Origin: an uncultured Flammeovirgaceae bacterium
Lineage (GTDB): Bacteria > Bacteroidota > Bacteroidia > Cytophagales > Cyclobacteriaceae
NCBI GenBank assembly: GCA_937883755.1
Contig: CAKZYA010000023.1
Span: forward strand, 116,084-180,083
Reading direction: 5' to 3'
DNA length: 64,000 nucleotides
Shown here: positions 7,897 through 15,970 of the stretch, in pieces
How positions within the stretch are numbered: the first letter of the stretch is position 1
Layout: the number at the start of each line of letters is the position of its first letter
The notes under the pieces: model-generated
What the model was told of the DNA's origin: nothing
The model's input: only the letters and a program-made list of their open reading frames with translations
Database searches by the model: none
Program-made: the position numbers and the translations under genes

Positions 7897-9093
7897 CCAG
7901 CTTGTTCTATCATTTTAGCGCGTCTGCTGTAGTGCCAGTAAACCGTTGGTTAATCCCGGAAGTAGGTGGTCACCGATACCCTCCGGTAGAACCTTGGTGG
8001 ATCCAGCGGAAAACGGCTAATAAGCGATTCCCAGGTATTGGGCGAATATGGGTTTAAAGCAGAGCGGCACCCGAATACGGTAAACCAAAAAGGTTTTTGG
8101 GGCACTGAATTCTTCTACTTCTTTGCTTTAAGATAATTATCGGTCATAAAAAGCATAAAACAAAGCAAATGATTACTTATCTTTCTAATTCTACTGCCAC
8201 CTTAGGGTAAATTGCTGTTTTTAGTAAAAATCCATTTAGGTCTCTGTACGATTATATGATACTACGTTCATGTAACATTGGGCTCGGCAACGGGTGGCAC
8301 TAGCGGCAATAGAGGTAAATCAACCATTGCTACTACTTTGGCGATCATGCTGGTGGCATCTGGCCATGATGCGGTACGTTAATTATACTTGCCAGCGTGG
8401 CCGGATAAAATCCGCTTTATGGTACCTACTGGGGTAGTTAACCCGCAAGGAAGAAAAGCCTACTAATAGCAGTAGGCTTAAACCAAGATCATCCGCTACA
8501 TCTATGACGCATTTTCCACCTTCACAATCGTAATTCTAGGCGAGGCTTCGTACTGTTTTCTGAATCGCCCGCATCCCCGCTAAATTTAGGGTGCTTGCCA
8601 CTATTGCTCACTACTTCCCCATCACGCATCATCATCTCAATCTGAAAATTCATAAATACCTCGTGTAAATCCAATAGCTCCGTTCTACGGTAGGTTCCTA
8701 ATGGACGTAAGTAGGCTCAGACTCGGCTAGCAAGGTGTGGGTAGTCGGTCATCAGCGGCGATATCCAGGTAGTACAGGGACGTGACTTGGGTAAAGAAAG
8801 GGCAGTTCGCACAAACATTAGTAAGCGGAAATTATAATGTTTGTGAAAAAAGGTCTTACCACCTCAGCTGCAGGCACGCGGTTACACCAGATGGAACCTT
8901 GAGCGGACTCGAGAAAACGGCAATAAGATGGATGAGGAGAGACGGCGAGGAGCCATCAAAAAAAACATGGTTTTTTATTTATACCGAAAATATCTATTTT
9001 CCCCGCTCAGTATTGTTTTATTGGTATTTCAATCAATGATATGATTACCGAGACGAAATTTTGACGATTTAAAAACTAACCAGAAGTATTCTT
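7897..9093. other. 1.2-kb gap with gene remnants
   Basis: No intact gene is supportable. It contains a ParA-like Walker A fragment on the plus strand (8260-8382) and a short open stretch on the minus strand ending at 8522 that reads like coding sequence (LLDLHEVFMNFQIEMMMRDG) but lacks a convincing start. The rest shows stops in all frames. Confidence 0.5.
8260..8382 (+). pseudogene. Fragment of a ParA/MinD-type ATPase (Walker A region)
   Basis: The frame reads HVTLGSATGGTSGNRGKST followed by IATTLAIMLVASGHDAVR and a stop. The P-loop GxxGNRGKST followed by an 'IAxxLAxxLxxxGxxV' helix is the ParA/MinD signature, where the deviant P-loop has a Lys near its start; here that Lys is missing. No Walker B or C-terminal half follows in any frame, so only a remnant is left. 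Confidence 0.5.
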
Positions 9094-9489
9094 ATGCCCC
9101 AACCGATTGTCTATTGCCTTGATGAAAATACCATCGATCAAGTTATTGTAGAACGGGTGATCCGTCGCCAGGCACCACACGTGGAATTTCATTCGCTGAC
9201 CACCAGGCAAGATGCCTGGAGAGCCCTGTGCGTGCACCCGCGATCATCCCCCTCCTTATTATTGATGGAGGTGTATTATCGTCGCCAACTCGATACAAGT
9301 CTACTTGATCAGCTTGCTCGAATGGGAAGACCCCCATTTCCGATCATCATCCTGTCGGCTGACCTCTCCCCCCAGGCCCGTTTAACGCTCAATCAATATT
9401 CCATCATTGACGCCTACTTAAAGAAACCTTTTTCTGTGGCGAGTGCCCAAATAGCCCTAGGGTATATGTCGTTAGATCAAGTGAAATAA
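9094..9489 (+). CDS. Stand-alone receiver-like domain lacking the phospho-acceptor Asp
   Basis: 131 residues, a single CheY-like domain. Strand 1 and the acidic pocket are reduced to YCLDENTIDQ. Strand 3 reads LLLMEVYYRRQLD, with Glu where the phosphorylated Asp normally sits. Strand 4 PIIILSAD keeps the conserved Ser, and strand 5 DAYLKKPF keeps the conserved Lys. A Glu at the acceptor position can mimic permanent phosphorylation in some response regulators, so this could be an always-on or phosphate-independent adaptor. No kinase lies adjacent. Confidence 0.7.
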   Translation: MPQPIVYCLDENTIDQVIVERVIRRQAPHVEFHSLTTRQDAWRALCVHPRSSPSLLLMEVYYRRQLDTSLLDQLARMGRPPFPIIILSADLSPQARLTLNQYSIIDAYLKKPFSVASAQIALGYMSLDQVK

Positions 9490-10219
9490 ACCATAGCAGG
9501 ATGGCTAGATCAAGCTACTGATTAAAAACTAGCCAGAACGATTCTTTCTCGTCGTTACTCATCTTATTCACCGATGGGGAACGATGATCCTGTTTCTGCA
9601 GTACTTTTGGAGCCCATTTCCCCGTTCAAGTGAGTCGTGTTGTACTCGCTTGGTTGAATTGGGGGTGCGATAAACGATCGTAGGGCAAAAATTATCGGGG
9701 ATTTTAGCGCTCTGGTTTACAGAAGAAAACACGTGATCTACATCAAACCAAAGTAAGCTTGCCGGAGAGGTGACAAAAACGGAGGCAATGCATTTGGTCA
9801 ATGCCCCTTTCGGGCGAGAGCCGCAAAATAATGGAAGTGAATCAGTGATGTAGAGGGAAAAATTCTGGAGTATCAACAAATAGGTGAAGCAGGGATGAGC
9901 GTTCGCAGAGTAGACTCAATGGATCGGCGGCATCATCAACAAACGGGTGGTTGGTGGGCATTAGAGCAATTTGAGTATCGGCTGATGCAAGTGATCCATG
10001 AGGTTTACCACCAACGGAAACTACCGATGATAATTTACGTGACGGCCGCACCTAACTGCCCCCAATCGGTCAAATTAGTGAACTACCTACCCAATGTATC
10101 GGGTTGGATGAACGGGAAAAATTCAGTAATTAGCAACCAAAAGGTGGGTATCATTTTTGTGGATTTTTAGGGGGAAAGCCTGCCTAGTAACCCCTTTTTC
10201 ATACGTTGAACATACGACA
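9490..10219. other. Gap before the ATPase gene; no confident gene
   Basis: Two short open frames on opposite strands (9568-9879 minus, 9895-10170 plus) show no family pattern. A second copy of the motif upstream of the receiver gene (TTAAAAACTARCCAGAA-type) is found at 9522-9546, suggesting an old duplication. Confidence 0.4.
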
Positions 10220-11008
10220 ATGAGCTTTCTTACAGAATTCTCCCTGGAGCTTGATCGCCAAACTCCTTACCCATACAACCTACCGGCCATCCGCCACGCC
10301 CAGCAGTTGGATGTGTCAGCGCAGGTGAATTTCTTTGTAGGAGAAAATGGAACAGGAAAATCAACCCTATTAGAAGCCCTGGCTTTCCGGTTTCAACTAC
10401 CTCATATGGATGGATCCTCGTACACAAAAAGGTGTTTTCAAGCAGCGGTAACACTAGCCCCACTGCTTTCTATTTCCTACCAGCGAGAGCGAACAGTGGG
10501 ATTCTTTTTCCGTGCCGAGGACTTTGGGGATTTTATCAACAGTGTGGATCGGCGGGACGTGACCCTGCAGACACAATTAGACTCCCTCCAAGGTGAGGTT
10601 CCCCAAGACATTATTCAGGAGATAAAAGACAATGCGAACTCCCAACTCTACCGTATGAAAAGAAATTACGGCCAAGAGCTGGTCTCCTTCTCCCATGGGG
10701 AAGCCTATCTGAAGATTCTGGAGGAAAAAACCCAATCAGCGGGCATATATTTATTGGATGAACCCGAAGCAGCATTATCCCCCGCTAAACAACTTTCGCT
10801 GATCTATTATTTGAAGGATCATCTCCATCGGTTCGCTTCCCAATTTTTCATCGCGACCCATTCTCCCATCCTGATGGCTTTTCCGAAGGCCACGCTCTAC
10901 GAAATTACCTCCGATGGTATGCAAAAAACACCCTGGGAAGAACTTGAGCATATTCAACTCACCAAAAACTTTTTAAACCAGCCAGAAATGTATCTGCGGC
11001 ACTTATGA
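10220..11008 (+). CDS. AAA/ABC-type ATPase (predicted ATPase, COG3910-like)
   Basis: Start taken at the ATG 10220 (MSFLTEFSLELDRQTPYPYN); an upstream ATG at 10157 would add 21 unrelated residues. 262 residues with a full ABC ATPase set: Walker A GENGTGKST near residue 40, a signature-like SFSHGEA near 155, Walker B IYLLDEPEAALSP near 180, and the H-loop ATHSPIL near 215. The insertion between A and signature is short, so it is a small single-domain soluble enzyme, not a transporter or SMC. Proteins of this type occur as orphans and in defence contexts; no partner is recognisable here. Confidence 0.8.
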   Translation: MSFLTEFSLELDRQTPYPYNLPAIRHAQQLDVSAQVNFFVGENGTGKSTLLEALAFRFQLPHMDGSSYTKRCFQAAVTLAPLLSISYQRERTVGFFFRAEDFGDFINSVDRRDVTLQTQLDSLQGEVPQDIIQEIKDNANSQLYRMKRNYGQELVSFSHGEAYLKILEEKTQSAGIYLLDEPEAALSPAKQLSLIYYLKDHLHRFASQFFIATHSPILMAFPKATLYEITSDGMQKTPWEELEHIQLTKNFLNQPEMYLRHL

Positions 11009-11157
11009 TCTTATGGTAACCATGGTTCTGGAGTTGGTAGCCAGCGGGTAGCCTGGTTAGCCGAGTCGGGCAGACGATCACGCTGGTGGTTCAGCAGCAC
11101 CCTTGCGCAGACCTGTTATCTCATGATACAAGGTTCGCCAGCCTTGGTGTTCGGGCG

Positions 11158-11553
11158 CTATAATTTCTCCACCAGCTGAATAAAATTTCCGCAGGTGTCA
11201 TTAAAAACGGCGACTTTGACGGTTCCTACCTGTTTAGGCTTCATCCTGAATTCTACCCCCAGCCCAATCAATCGCTCGTACTCTTGTTGTAGATCATCCA
11301 CATCAAACTGCGTGTAGGGTATTCCTGCGTTCAGTAGTGCATCTTGAAAAACTCTCGAGGGCTCAAAGTGAACGGGGGCAGGTTCCAGTACTAATTCCGG
11401 TCCGTCAGCTGCTTGATCAGAAACGAGGGTTAACCATCTATTTCCGTCTTCAAGGGGGGTGTCAAGCTTTTTAATAAATCCTAATTTTTCGGTATAAAAC
11501 CGAAGTGCTTTTTCCTGATCACGGACGGGTATACTCATTAGGGTGATTCTCAT
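11158..11553 (-). CDS. VOC family (glyoxalase/bleomycin-resistance-like) protein
   Basis: 131 residues with the paired beta-alpha-beta-beta-beta layout: MRITLMSIPVRDQEKALRFY opens module one, GFIKKLDTPLEDGNRWLTLV gives its strands, and FQDALLNAGIPYTQFDVDDL with VKVAVFNDTCGNFIQLVEKL closes module two. The ending 'D.CGNFIQLVE' carries the usual metal-ligand Glu position. Substrate cannot be inferred; members include dioxygenases, lyases and antibiotic-binding proteins. Confidence 0.85.
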   Translation of the reverse strand: MRITLMSIPVRDQEKALRFYTEKLGFIKKLDTPLEDGNRWLTLVSDQAADGPELVLEPAPVHFEPSRVFQDALLNAGIPYTQFDVDDLQQEYERLIGLGVEFRMKPKQVGTVKVAVFNDTCGNFIQLVEKL

Positions 11554-11785
11554 TGCGGTATTAGTAATGGTAAGGAAGGAAAGATCTACTCCATGCCAAA
11601 AGGTACTTCAGTTGCATCGGTTGGAATTGAGTAGGTGCTATTCCAGTGGTGCTCTTGTACAAGATACTAAATGATCCCCAACTTTCAAATCCAGTGGTAC
11701 GTTGGCGTACCAGTAGTAGCCTAAATTGTTAAGCATGCATCTTCGTGGTCGCAGTGGCACGCTCCAGGTGAGATTGGTTCTGATA

Positions 11786-11868
11786 AGGAGCCCCCTTCAG
11801 GGCGACCCCTTCTGGGCGACCCCTTCTGGGCGACCCCTTCTGGGCGACCCCTTCTGGGCGACCCTATT
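11786..11868. repeat. 14-bp GC-rich tandem repeat, about 5.7 copies
   Basis: The unit GGGCGACCCCTTCT repeats exactly from 11800 with period 14 (starts at 11800, 11814, 11828, 11842, 11856). A diverged copy precedes it at 11786-11799. The period is not a multiple of three, so it is not protein-coding in one frame, although small frames run through it. It resembles in composition the 15-bp array at the right end of the window. Confidence 0.9.
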
Positions 11869-11961
11869 TTTATGCGCTCAAACCAGTGGAATACGTTTTC
11901 AGAGAAGTAAGGGTAGGGGATAACCGCTGCAAATGCGATGATCATGGACACCTAAAGTAAA

Positions 11962-11989
11962 AAACCCAGCAGTGACTACTACTGGGTTT
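11962..11989. terminator. Hairpin upstream of response-regulator copy 1
   Basis: Stem AAACCCAG (11962-11969) pairs with CTGGGTTT (11982-11989). A-rich on one side and T-containing on the other, it may act as a bidirectional terminator. The same hairpin precedes the second paralogue at 16640-16667. Confidence 0.65.
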
Positions 11990-12193
11990 CCCTTGCTTAT
12001 GAGAATAAATCTACAGAAAAAAAGAAAGATCTGGCGGCATAGCCACTAGCATTTCCCAACCCTTGAAATCTAGCTTTAGTCTACGCCTGTAAACTTACCA
12101 AGACATTATGACCCGAATATCAATTAAACATCAAGTCTACGTTAATTCTTGGTAGCCTTTCTCTTATCGTTATCTGCTTAACCATTCCAAGAA

Positions 12194-12208
12194 AAGTTTG
12201 TATATTGC
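12194..12208 (+). promoter_or_regulatory. Promoter-like motif shared by both paralogous regulators
   Basis: AAGTTTGTATATTGC lies 21 bp before the ATG of the first regulator and differs by one base from 16881-16895 ahead of the second. The TATATTG part resembles the Bacteroidota -7 element (TAnnTTTG). Conservation between paralogues is the main argument. Confidence 0.5.
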
Positions 12209-12229
12209 TAGGTAGTCTGGATTTTTTTT

Positions 12230-12949
12230 ATGCATCACCGAATCACTATCGTAGTTGTTGAATCACACCCTGACCTATCCGATCAACTCCGATCGGCTTT
12301 TTCTCATAAAAACTGCCTGGTGTTGCATACCCCTTCTGGAGAAGAAGCCTTACAGCTCGGGGAACAGTATGATCCATTTCTGTTCATCATCAGTATGACC
12401 CTTCCGGATATGGATGGGATTGAACTCATCCGGCAACTGCAGGAGCAAGACATTGCTTCTCAAAGCCACAAGATCATCCTCAGTGACCGCCCCGAAGAAT
12501 ATGTAGAGGTAGCCGCCTTTCAGCATGGAGCGGATGATTATGTACGGACCCCGATTCGCCTGCAAGCTTTTATCAAACGGCTAGTAGCTCTGATCCGACG
12601 CGAACAAAGTAAATGGGTGAAACAACCATTGAAGATTTCACCTACTCTTCACATTGACCCCAATCAATACTTGATTCATCAACACGGAGAAACATACACC
12701 TTACCTAAGAAAGAGTTTAAAATTCTTTACCTATTAGCCAGTAATCCCACTCAACTATTTAGTCGTGAGGAACTGATGGCCCAGGTATGGGAAACAGATG
12801 TCGTGGTAATACCCCGTACCGTAGATGTTCACATCCGTAAGATTCGGCAAAAGATCGGTCCTCACTATATTGAAACTGTTTCTGGCAAGGGCTATCAATT
12901 TGTCTCCTCACCACCATCTAATCATGTCAATGGGCAAGAGGGAAGATAA
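12230..12949 (+). CDS. OmpR/PhoB-type response regulator with degenerate receiver
   Basis: 239 residues: receiver (about 5-120) then winged-helix DNA-binding domain (about 135-230; LPKKEFKILYLLASNP, SREELMAQVW, RTVDVHIRKIRQKIG, YIETVSGKGYQF). In the receiver the acceptor position reads IISMTLPDMDG, so Ser replaces the Asp found in FITDMTLPDMEG of its paralogue at 16918. The conserved Lys is also gone (DDYVRTPI versus DDYLRKPI). The acidic pair is reduced to one Glu (VVVESHPD). It can therefore hardly be phosphorylated in the normal way, but the DNA-binding domain is intact. No histidine kinase is adjacent. Confidence 0.9.
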   Translation: MHHRITIVVVESHPDLSDQLRSAFSHKNCLVLHTPSGEEALQLGEQYDPFLFIISMTLPDMDGIELIRQLQEQDIASQSHKIILSDRPEEYVEVAAFQHGADDYVRTPIRLQAFIKRLVALIRREQSKWVKQPLKISPTLHIDPNQYLIHQHGETYTLPKKEFKILYLLASNPTQLFSREELMAQVWETDVVVIPRTVDVHIRKIRQKIGPHYIETVSGKGYQFVSSPPSNHVNGQEGR

Positions 12950-12966
12950 AACATTCTTCGTTGCAT

Positions 12967-13806
12967 CTAATAGTTTTTCATCTTGATTTCTCCCATGGCC
13001 ATCCGATTGCAATCTAACAGAACCTCTTGTAATTCGCTGCCAGCAGATTTTAGCGGATTAATCGCTTTAATCAAGGCCGTTCGCATGTTGAAAAGGGTTA
13101 CCTTATCTTCTGATTTTGCCTCCCGAACCATTTTAATTTTCAGTTTTTCTTCGTTTAGATTTTGCTTCGGATTAAACCAACCATTGAGTTCAGTACATTG
13201 GTGGCATATTCCATCTTTGTTGACCAGCGCACATCGTTTGTCAAAAATATCTGCCATTGTTTTTCTTGCCGTCTGTAGGTAATACTTCACCTGACCTTCA
13301 CTTTTGTCAATGATTTGCATCGCCTCTGGAATGGAAAAATCATACACATCCTTTAGTAATAAAGCGACTTGATGCTCGATGGGTAAATTTTTAGCAATGC
13401 ACGTAAAACAAGTGTCAATATGCTCTTTAATTTCATAAGAACCACCGGAAGAATGTTGATGTACTTGTTCAATTCTACCAGCTAAGGTAGGATTCCCTAC
13501 TACGATTGCCTTTGCCCTTTGAGATACATCTTCTGTCCATCGTTTTCTTTTTTTCAACTGGTTATAGGCCAAATTGGTAGCAATTTGAAAGACCCAGGTT
13601 TTCAAAGATGATTTGTGTTGAAAGGTTTTTATCTGGTCGTAGGCCCTAATAAACGTATCATGGGCAATATCCTCAGCATCAGCCCGGCTTGCCATGATCC
13701 TAAAAAGGTACGATTTCAGCGCGTCTTGAAAAGCGACAAACAAATCCTGAAAAGCATGGATGTCTCCTTCTTGCGCTTGCTGTATTTTATTGAATGAGTT
13801 ATTCAT
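12967..13806 (-). CDS. ECF-type RNA polymerase sigma factor with Cys-containing C-terminal extension
   Basis: 279 residues. Region 2 is clear (HAFQDLFVAFQDALKSYLFR, then SRADAEDIAHDTFIRAY and SSLKTWVFQIATNLAYNQLK). Region 4 is weaker but visible (LPIEHQVALLLKDVYDFSIP, then EGQVKYYLQTARKTM). After it comes a Cys cluster (DKRCALVNKDGICHQCTELNG) and a charged tail. The tail could bind metal or an anti-sigma partner. It is the last gene of a three-gene minus-strand unit behind a lipoprotein and a small soluble protein (39 and 18 bp gaps), which suggests a surface signal relayed to this sigma factor. Confidence 0.85.
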   Translation of the reverse strand: MNNSFNKIQQAQEGDIHAFQDLFVAFQDALKSYLFRIMASRADAEDIAHDTFIRAYDQIKTFQHKSSLKTWVFQIATNLAYNQLKKRKRWTEDVSQRAKAIVVGNPTLAGRIEQVHQHSSGGSYEIKEHIDTCFTCIAKNLPIEHQVALLLKDVYDFSIPEAMQIIDKSEGQVKYYLQTARKTMADIFDKRCALVNKDGICHQCTELNGWFNPKQNLNEEKLKIKMVREAKSEDKVTLFNMRTALIKAINPLKSAGSELQEVLLDCNRMAMGEIKMKNY

Positions 13807-13845
13807 AGCGAAACGATTAAAACACCCGTTTAGGAGTAGGGTATT

Positions 13846-14238
13846 TCATGATGAATGTAAAAAATCCAGAGCAGCATCATAATCCGAGAAATTACGCAGT
13901 TCAAATTTACCGGGTTCTTGAGCAATTTCCTTGGCATTGGATACGTATTGCTCAGGCATGACATAGGCTACTTTCTCAATCCCTAATTTATAGTATCTCG
14001 GATAATGCTCCTGCTCTTGCCATTCGGGAAACTGGGGAGGCAGTTGAAATTGAAAGTTTCGTACATCAATTAAAATAGTTCGGGCTTGATACTCAAAGCC
14101 ATAGCCCAGGAAATTACAGCAGGCCTCTTGAAAGTCTTCGTAGGTCATCTTGAGGTGCCCTTCTTCCCAATTAAATTGAATGGTTTTAGAAGCTTCAAGA
14201 TAGTCTACACTGTATACTGAATTTTTGAATATTCTCAT
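13846..14238 (-). CDS. Small soluble protein, possibly STAS/SpoIIAA-like
   Basis: 130 residues: MRIFKNSVYSVDYLEASKTI, then FNWEEGHLKMTYEDFQEACC, RTILIDVRNFQFQLPPQF and KVAYVMPEQYVSNAKEIAQE, ending in the DYDAALDFLHSS helix. The strand-helix alternation with 'ILIDVRN' and an 'A.W/A.DWL' -like ending resembles STAS/SpoIIAA-like folds seen in Bacteroidota, but the match is by pattern only. It lies between a lipoprotein gene and the sigma-factor gene on the same strand, so a role in the same signalling unit is plausible. Confidence 0.55.
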   Translation of the reverse strand: MRIFKNSVYSVDYLEASKTIQFNWEEGHLKMTYEDFQEACCNFLGYGFEYQARTILIDVRNFQFQLPPQFPEWQEQEHYPRYYKLGIEKVAYVMPEQYVSNAKEIAQEPGKFELRNFSDYDAALDFLHSS

Positions 14239-14256
14239 GTTCTTTCGATGTTGAGA

Positions 14257-14868
14257 TTACTGAACCTTCGTTACTGGAGGGGTAAGCGATGTAGGTCTTT
14301 TATCTGCCGAACACATATCGTTGTCCGCCGGTCGTTGCCCAAAGTAGAGAAGACCGTCTTCATCTAGTGACAATAGATCATAATCAACCGGGCATGCTGA
14401 TACCGATTTCCATGATGCACATCCGCTTGCGGAAATATCCTTCTCCACAAAGGGCGTAAGTCCACAATCAGCAAAGCCAAATGCCGCAATCATTTGAGGA
14501 TCATCTGTTTTGAGCGTGACAAACTTTTTGTCTTCCCCAAACGCTGCATGATAGGCATTTTCCACCAAGGTTGAGGCTTCCTCGATGGTGTAGGAACCGT
14601 AGGTTCTGAACTGAAACACTTGCTTTTCAAGAGTTGGGTCGAGTCCAAGCGTGAACTCTAACGTCCAATGCCCATTCTCAAAGGTGAATATTCGTTGCCC
14701 AAAGGCATTACCATACACATAGGGTTCCAAATCTTGATACGTTCCTGAAAGAGTTTCCAAGTCGTTCTTCATCACCTCAGGAGATGATAGGTCTTCATTG
14801 GAGCATGAGAAGAATGTAAGGAAAGTAAATACGAAGGTGGACAGATGCATGATATTAGGTTTTTTCAT
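14257..14868 (-). CDS. Hypothetical lipoprotein, 203 aa
   Basis: The start MKKPNIMHLSTFVFTFLTFF leads into FFSCSNEDLSSP, a Bacteroidota-type lipobox with the lipidated Cys near residue 22. The mature part is beta-rich (QRIFTFENGHWTLEFTL, KQVFQFRTYGSYTI) and carries several Cys residues (FADCGL, SASGCASW, SACPVDYD, DMCSADK) that could form disulfides outside the cytoplasm. No family name can be given with confidence. First gene of the unit ending in the sigma factor; a sensor or surface role is inferred only from that context. Confidence 0.65.
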   Translation of the reverse strand: MKKPNIMHLSTFVFTFLTFFSCSNEDLSSPEVMKNDLETLSGTYQDLEPYVYGNAFGQRIFTFENGHWTLEFTLGLDPTLEKQVFQFRTYGSYTIEEASTLVENAYHAAFGEDKKFVTLKTDDPQMIAAFGFADCGLTPFVEKDISASGCASWKSVSACPVDYDLLSLDEDGLLYFGQRPADNDMCSADKRPTSLTPPVTKVQ

Positions 14869-15215
14869 GGTAAAAGAGTTACAAATTGATCAATGCCGAC
14901 TAGCTAATTCAGTCATTTATCTCTCTGACAATTACGCACGGTCAATCGGATGAAAAATTGGGCACATTTTTCATTTTTATTGAAAAACCATCGTGAGTCG
15001 GCAGGTAGTATAGACACTAACCCCCTGGGATGGATAGCAATATCCTAAGGCACTTGGGTGTCAAATTCCTGTGCAGATGATTCTAGATAAAATTGGGGGT
15101 TGAGAGGGGGCGAGCTTACCTACTAAACGGCATACACGATAAAAATACTTTTATCCTCCATCCTGAAAGGGGCAACTGGTATCTTTGGTCAGAGCATTTA
15201 GTACTGGAAACAATA
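14869..15215. other. Intergenic region, nothing recognised
   Basis: About 350 bp between the lipoprotein start and the end of the arsC-like gene. It should hold the promoter of the lipoprotein-sigma unit and the end of the ars unit, but I see no clear hairpin or motif. Confidence 0.4.
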
Positions 15216-15923
15216 CTACGGATTAACCTGTGAAAAGCAGTAGAGCATTTCGGTAGCAATCTGCTTACTACGTTCATCGTAGCGCCTAGCTTCTTGGGCA
15301 GTGCCGTCGGCTTCCTTAGGGTCTTCATAGGGTAAAGAAAGTCGTAATACAGCCCCTGGGACAAACGGACAAGCTTCATCCGCTTGCGAGCAGGTCATAA
15401 TCGCGGCGAAGTCTTCTTGAGGGTTAGTGGGATAGTCGTATTTTTTAGAAAAAGCTTCCTTTATAAGCTCGTTCCCGCCCGACCGAACCTGATAGCGAGG
15501 ATTGTTTCCTTCGGTTCTTTTAGCAATCGTTAATCCAGTCCGTTGCAGTGCCACTATGGCTCTGGGGTTGAACGCAGTAGCTTCGGTGCCGCCCGAAAAA
15601 GTCTGTACGTTCGGTATTTGGTAGTACTGAGCAGCCACACTGGCCCAAATCTGACTCATGTGGCTGCGGCGGGAATTGTGGGTGCAAATGAAGATGAGTT
15701 TGGCTTCTTCATTTTTACCCTGTTTTTCACGGATGAATGCGGCTAATTCCTTCAGCGTTTCTTTACGCTCATTGGGAATTTGATCAAAGCTTTGAGTAGC
15801 CTCTTGTAGGTAGGTCATGACATCGTTATTTAAGCTAAAGGCTGAATCCATTGGGGGGTATAGAATATCTACCAGAAAGAAGGATATGAGAGCAAATACG
15901 GTGGTTAAAAGATACGCCTTCAT
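15216..15923 (-). CDS. Arsenate reductase-like/low-molecular-weight phosphatase family protein
   Basis: The core carries the P-loop FICTHNSRRSHMSQIW, i.e. the CX5R motif of low-molecular-weight tyrosine phosphatases and thioredoxin-linked arsenate reductases, followed by TFSGGTEATAFNPRA and the second Cys pair AAIMTCSQADEACPF. The ending LPYEDPKEADGTAQEARRYD is also typical. It lies 47 bp behind an ArsR-type regulator, so arsenate detoxification is the likely job. Odd: the frame begins with a hydrophobic leader (MKAYLLTTVFALISFFLVDI) not normal in this family. An internal start near MTYLQEATQS would give a standard cytoplasmic protein of about 200 residues. Confidence 0.85.
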   Translation of the reverse strand: MKAYLLTTVFALISFFLVDILYPPMDSAFSLNNDVMTYLQEATQSFDQIPNERKETLKELAAFIREKQGKNEEAKLIFICTHNSRRSHMSQIWASVAAQYYQIPNVQTFSGGTEATAFNPRAIVALQRTGLTIAKRTEGNNPRYQVRSGGNELIKEAFSKKYDYPTNPQEDFAAIMTCSQADEACPFVPGAVLRLSLPYEDPKEADGTAQEARRYDERSKQIATEMLYCFSQVNP

Positions 15924-15970
15924 ATTTTATCATATTATTGTAATATTGCGATAGAATAAGATAAAAAATA

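Noticed and set aside
8522..8690. Minus-strand open stretch with coding-like composition (LLDLHEVFMNFQIEMMMRDG)
   Set aside because: No acceptable start after the preceding stop except an internal ATG, no family match; mentioned only as possible remnant.
9568..10170. Two short frames on opposite strands before the ATPase gene
   Set aside because: No motif, signal peptide or conserved pattern could be seen.
11695..11712. Perfect 7-bp hairpin TGGTACG-TTGG-CGTACCA
   Set aside because: No T run, no neighbouring gene end that needs a terminator, and too short to call an operator.
11786..11868. CRISPR array
   Set aside because: The 14-bp units are contiguous with no spacers, and no cas gene is present in the window.
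11721..11951. Small frames running through the 14-bp tandem array on both strands
   Set aside because: The repeated peptide (SPRRGRPEG and the like) is produced by the DNA repeat; a 14-bp period shifts frame each unit, so it is not a genuine coding repeat.
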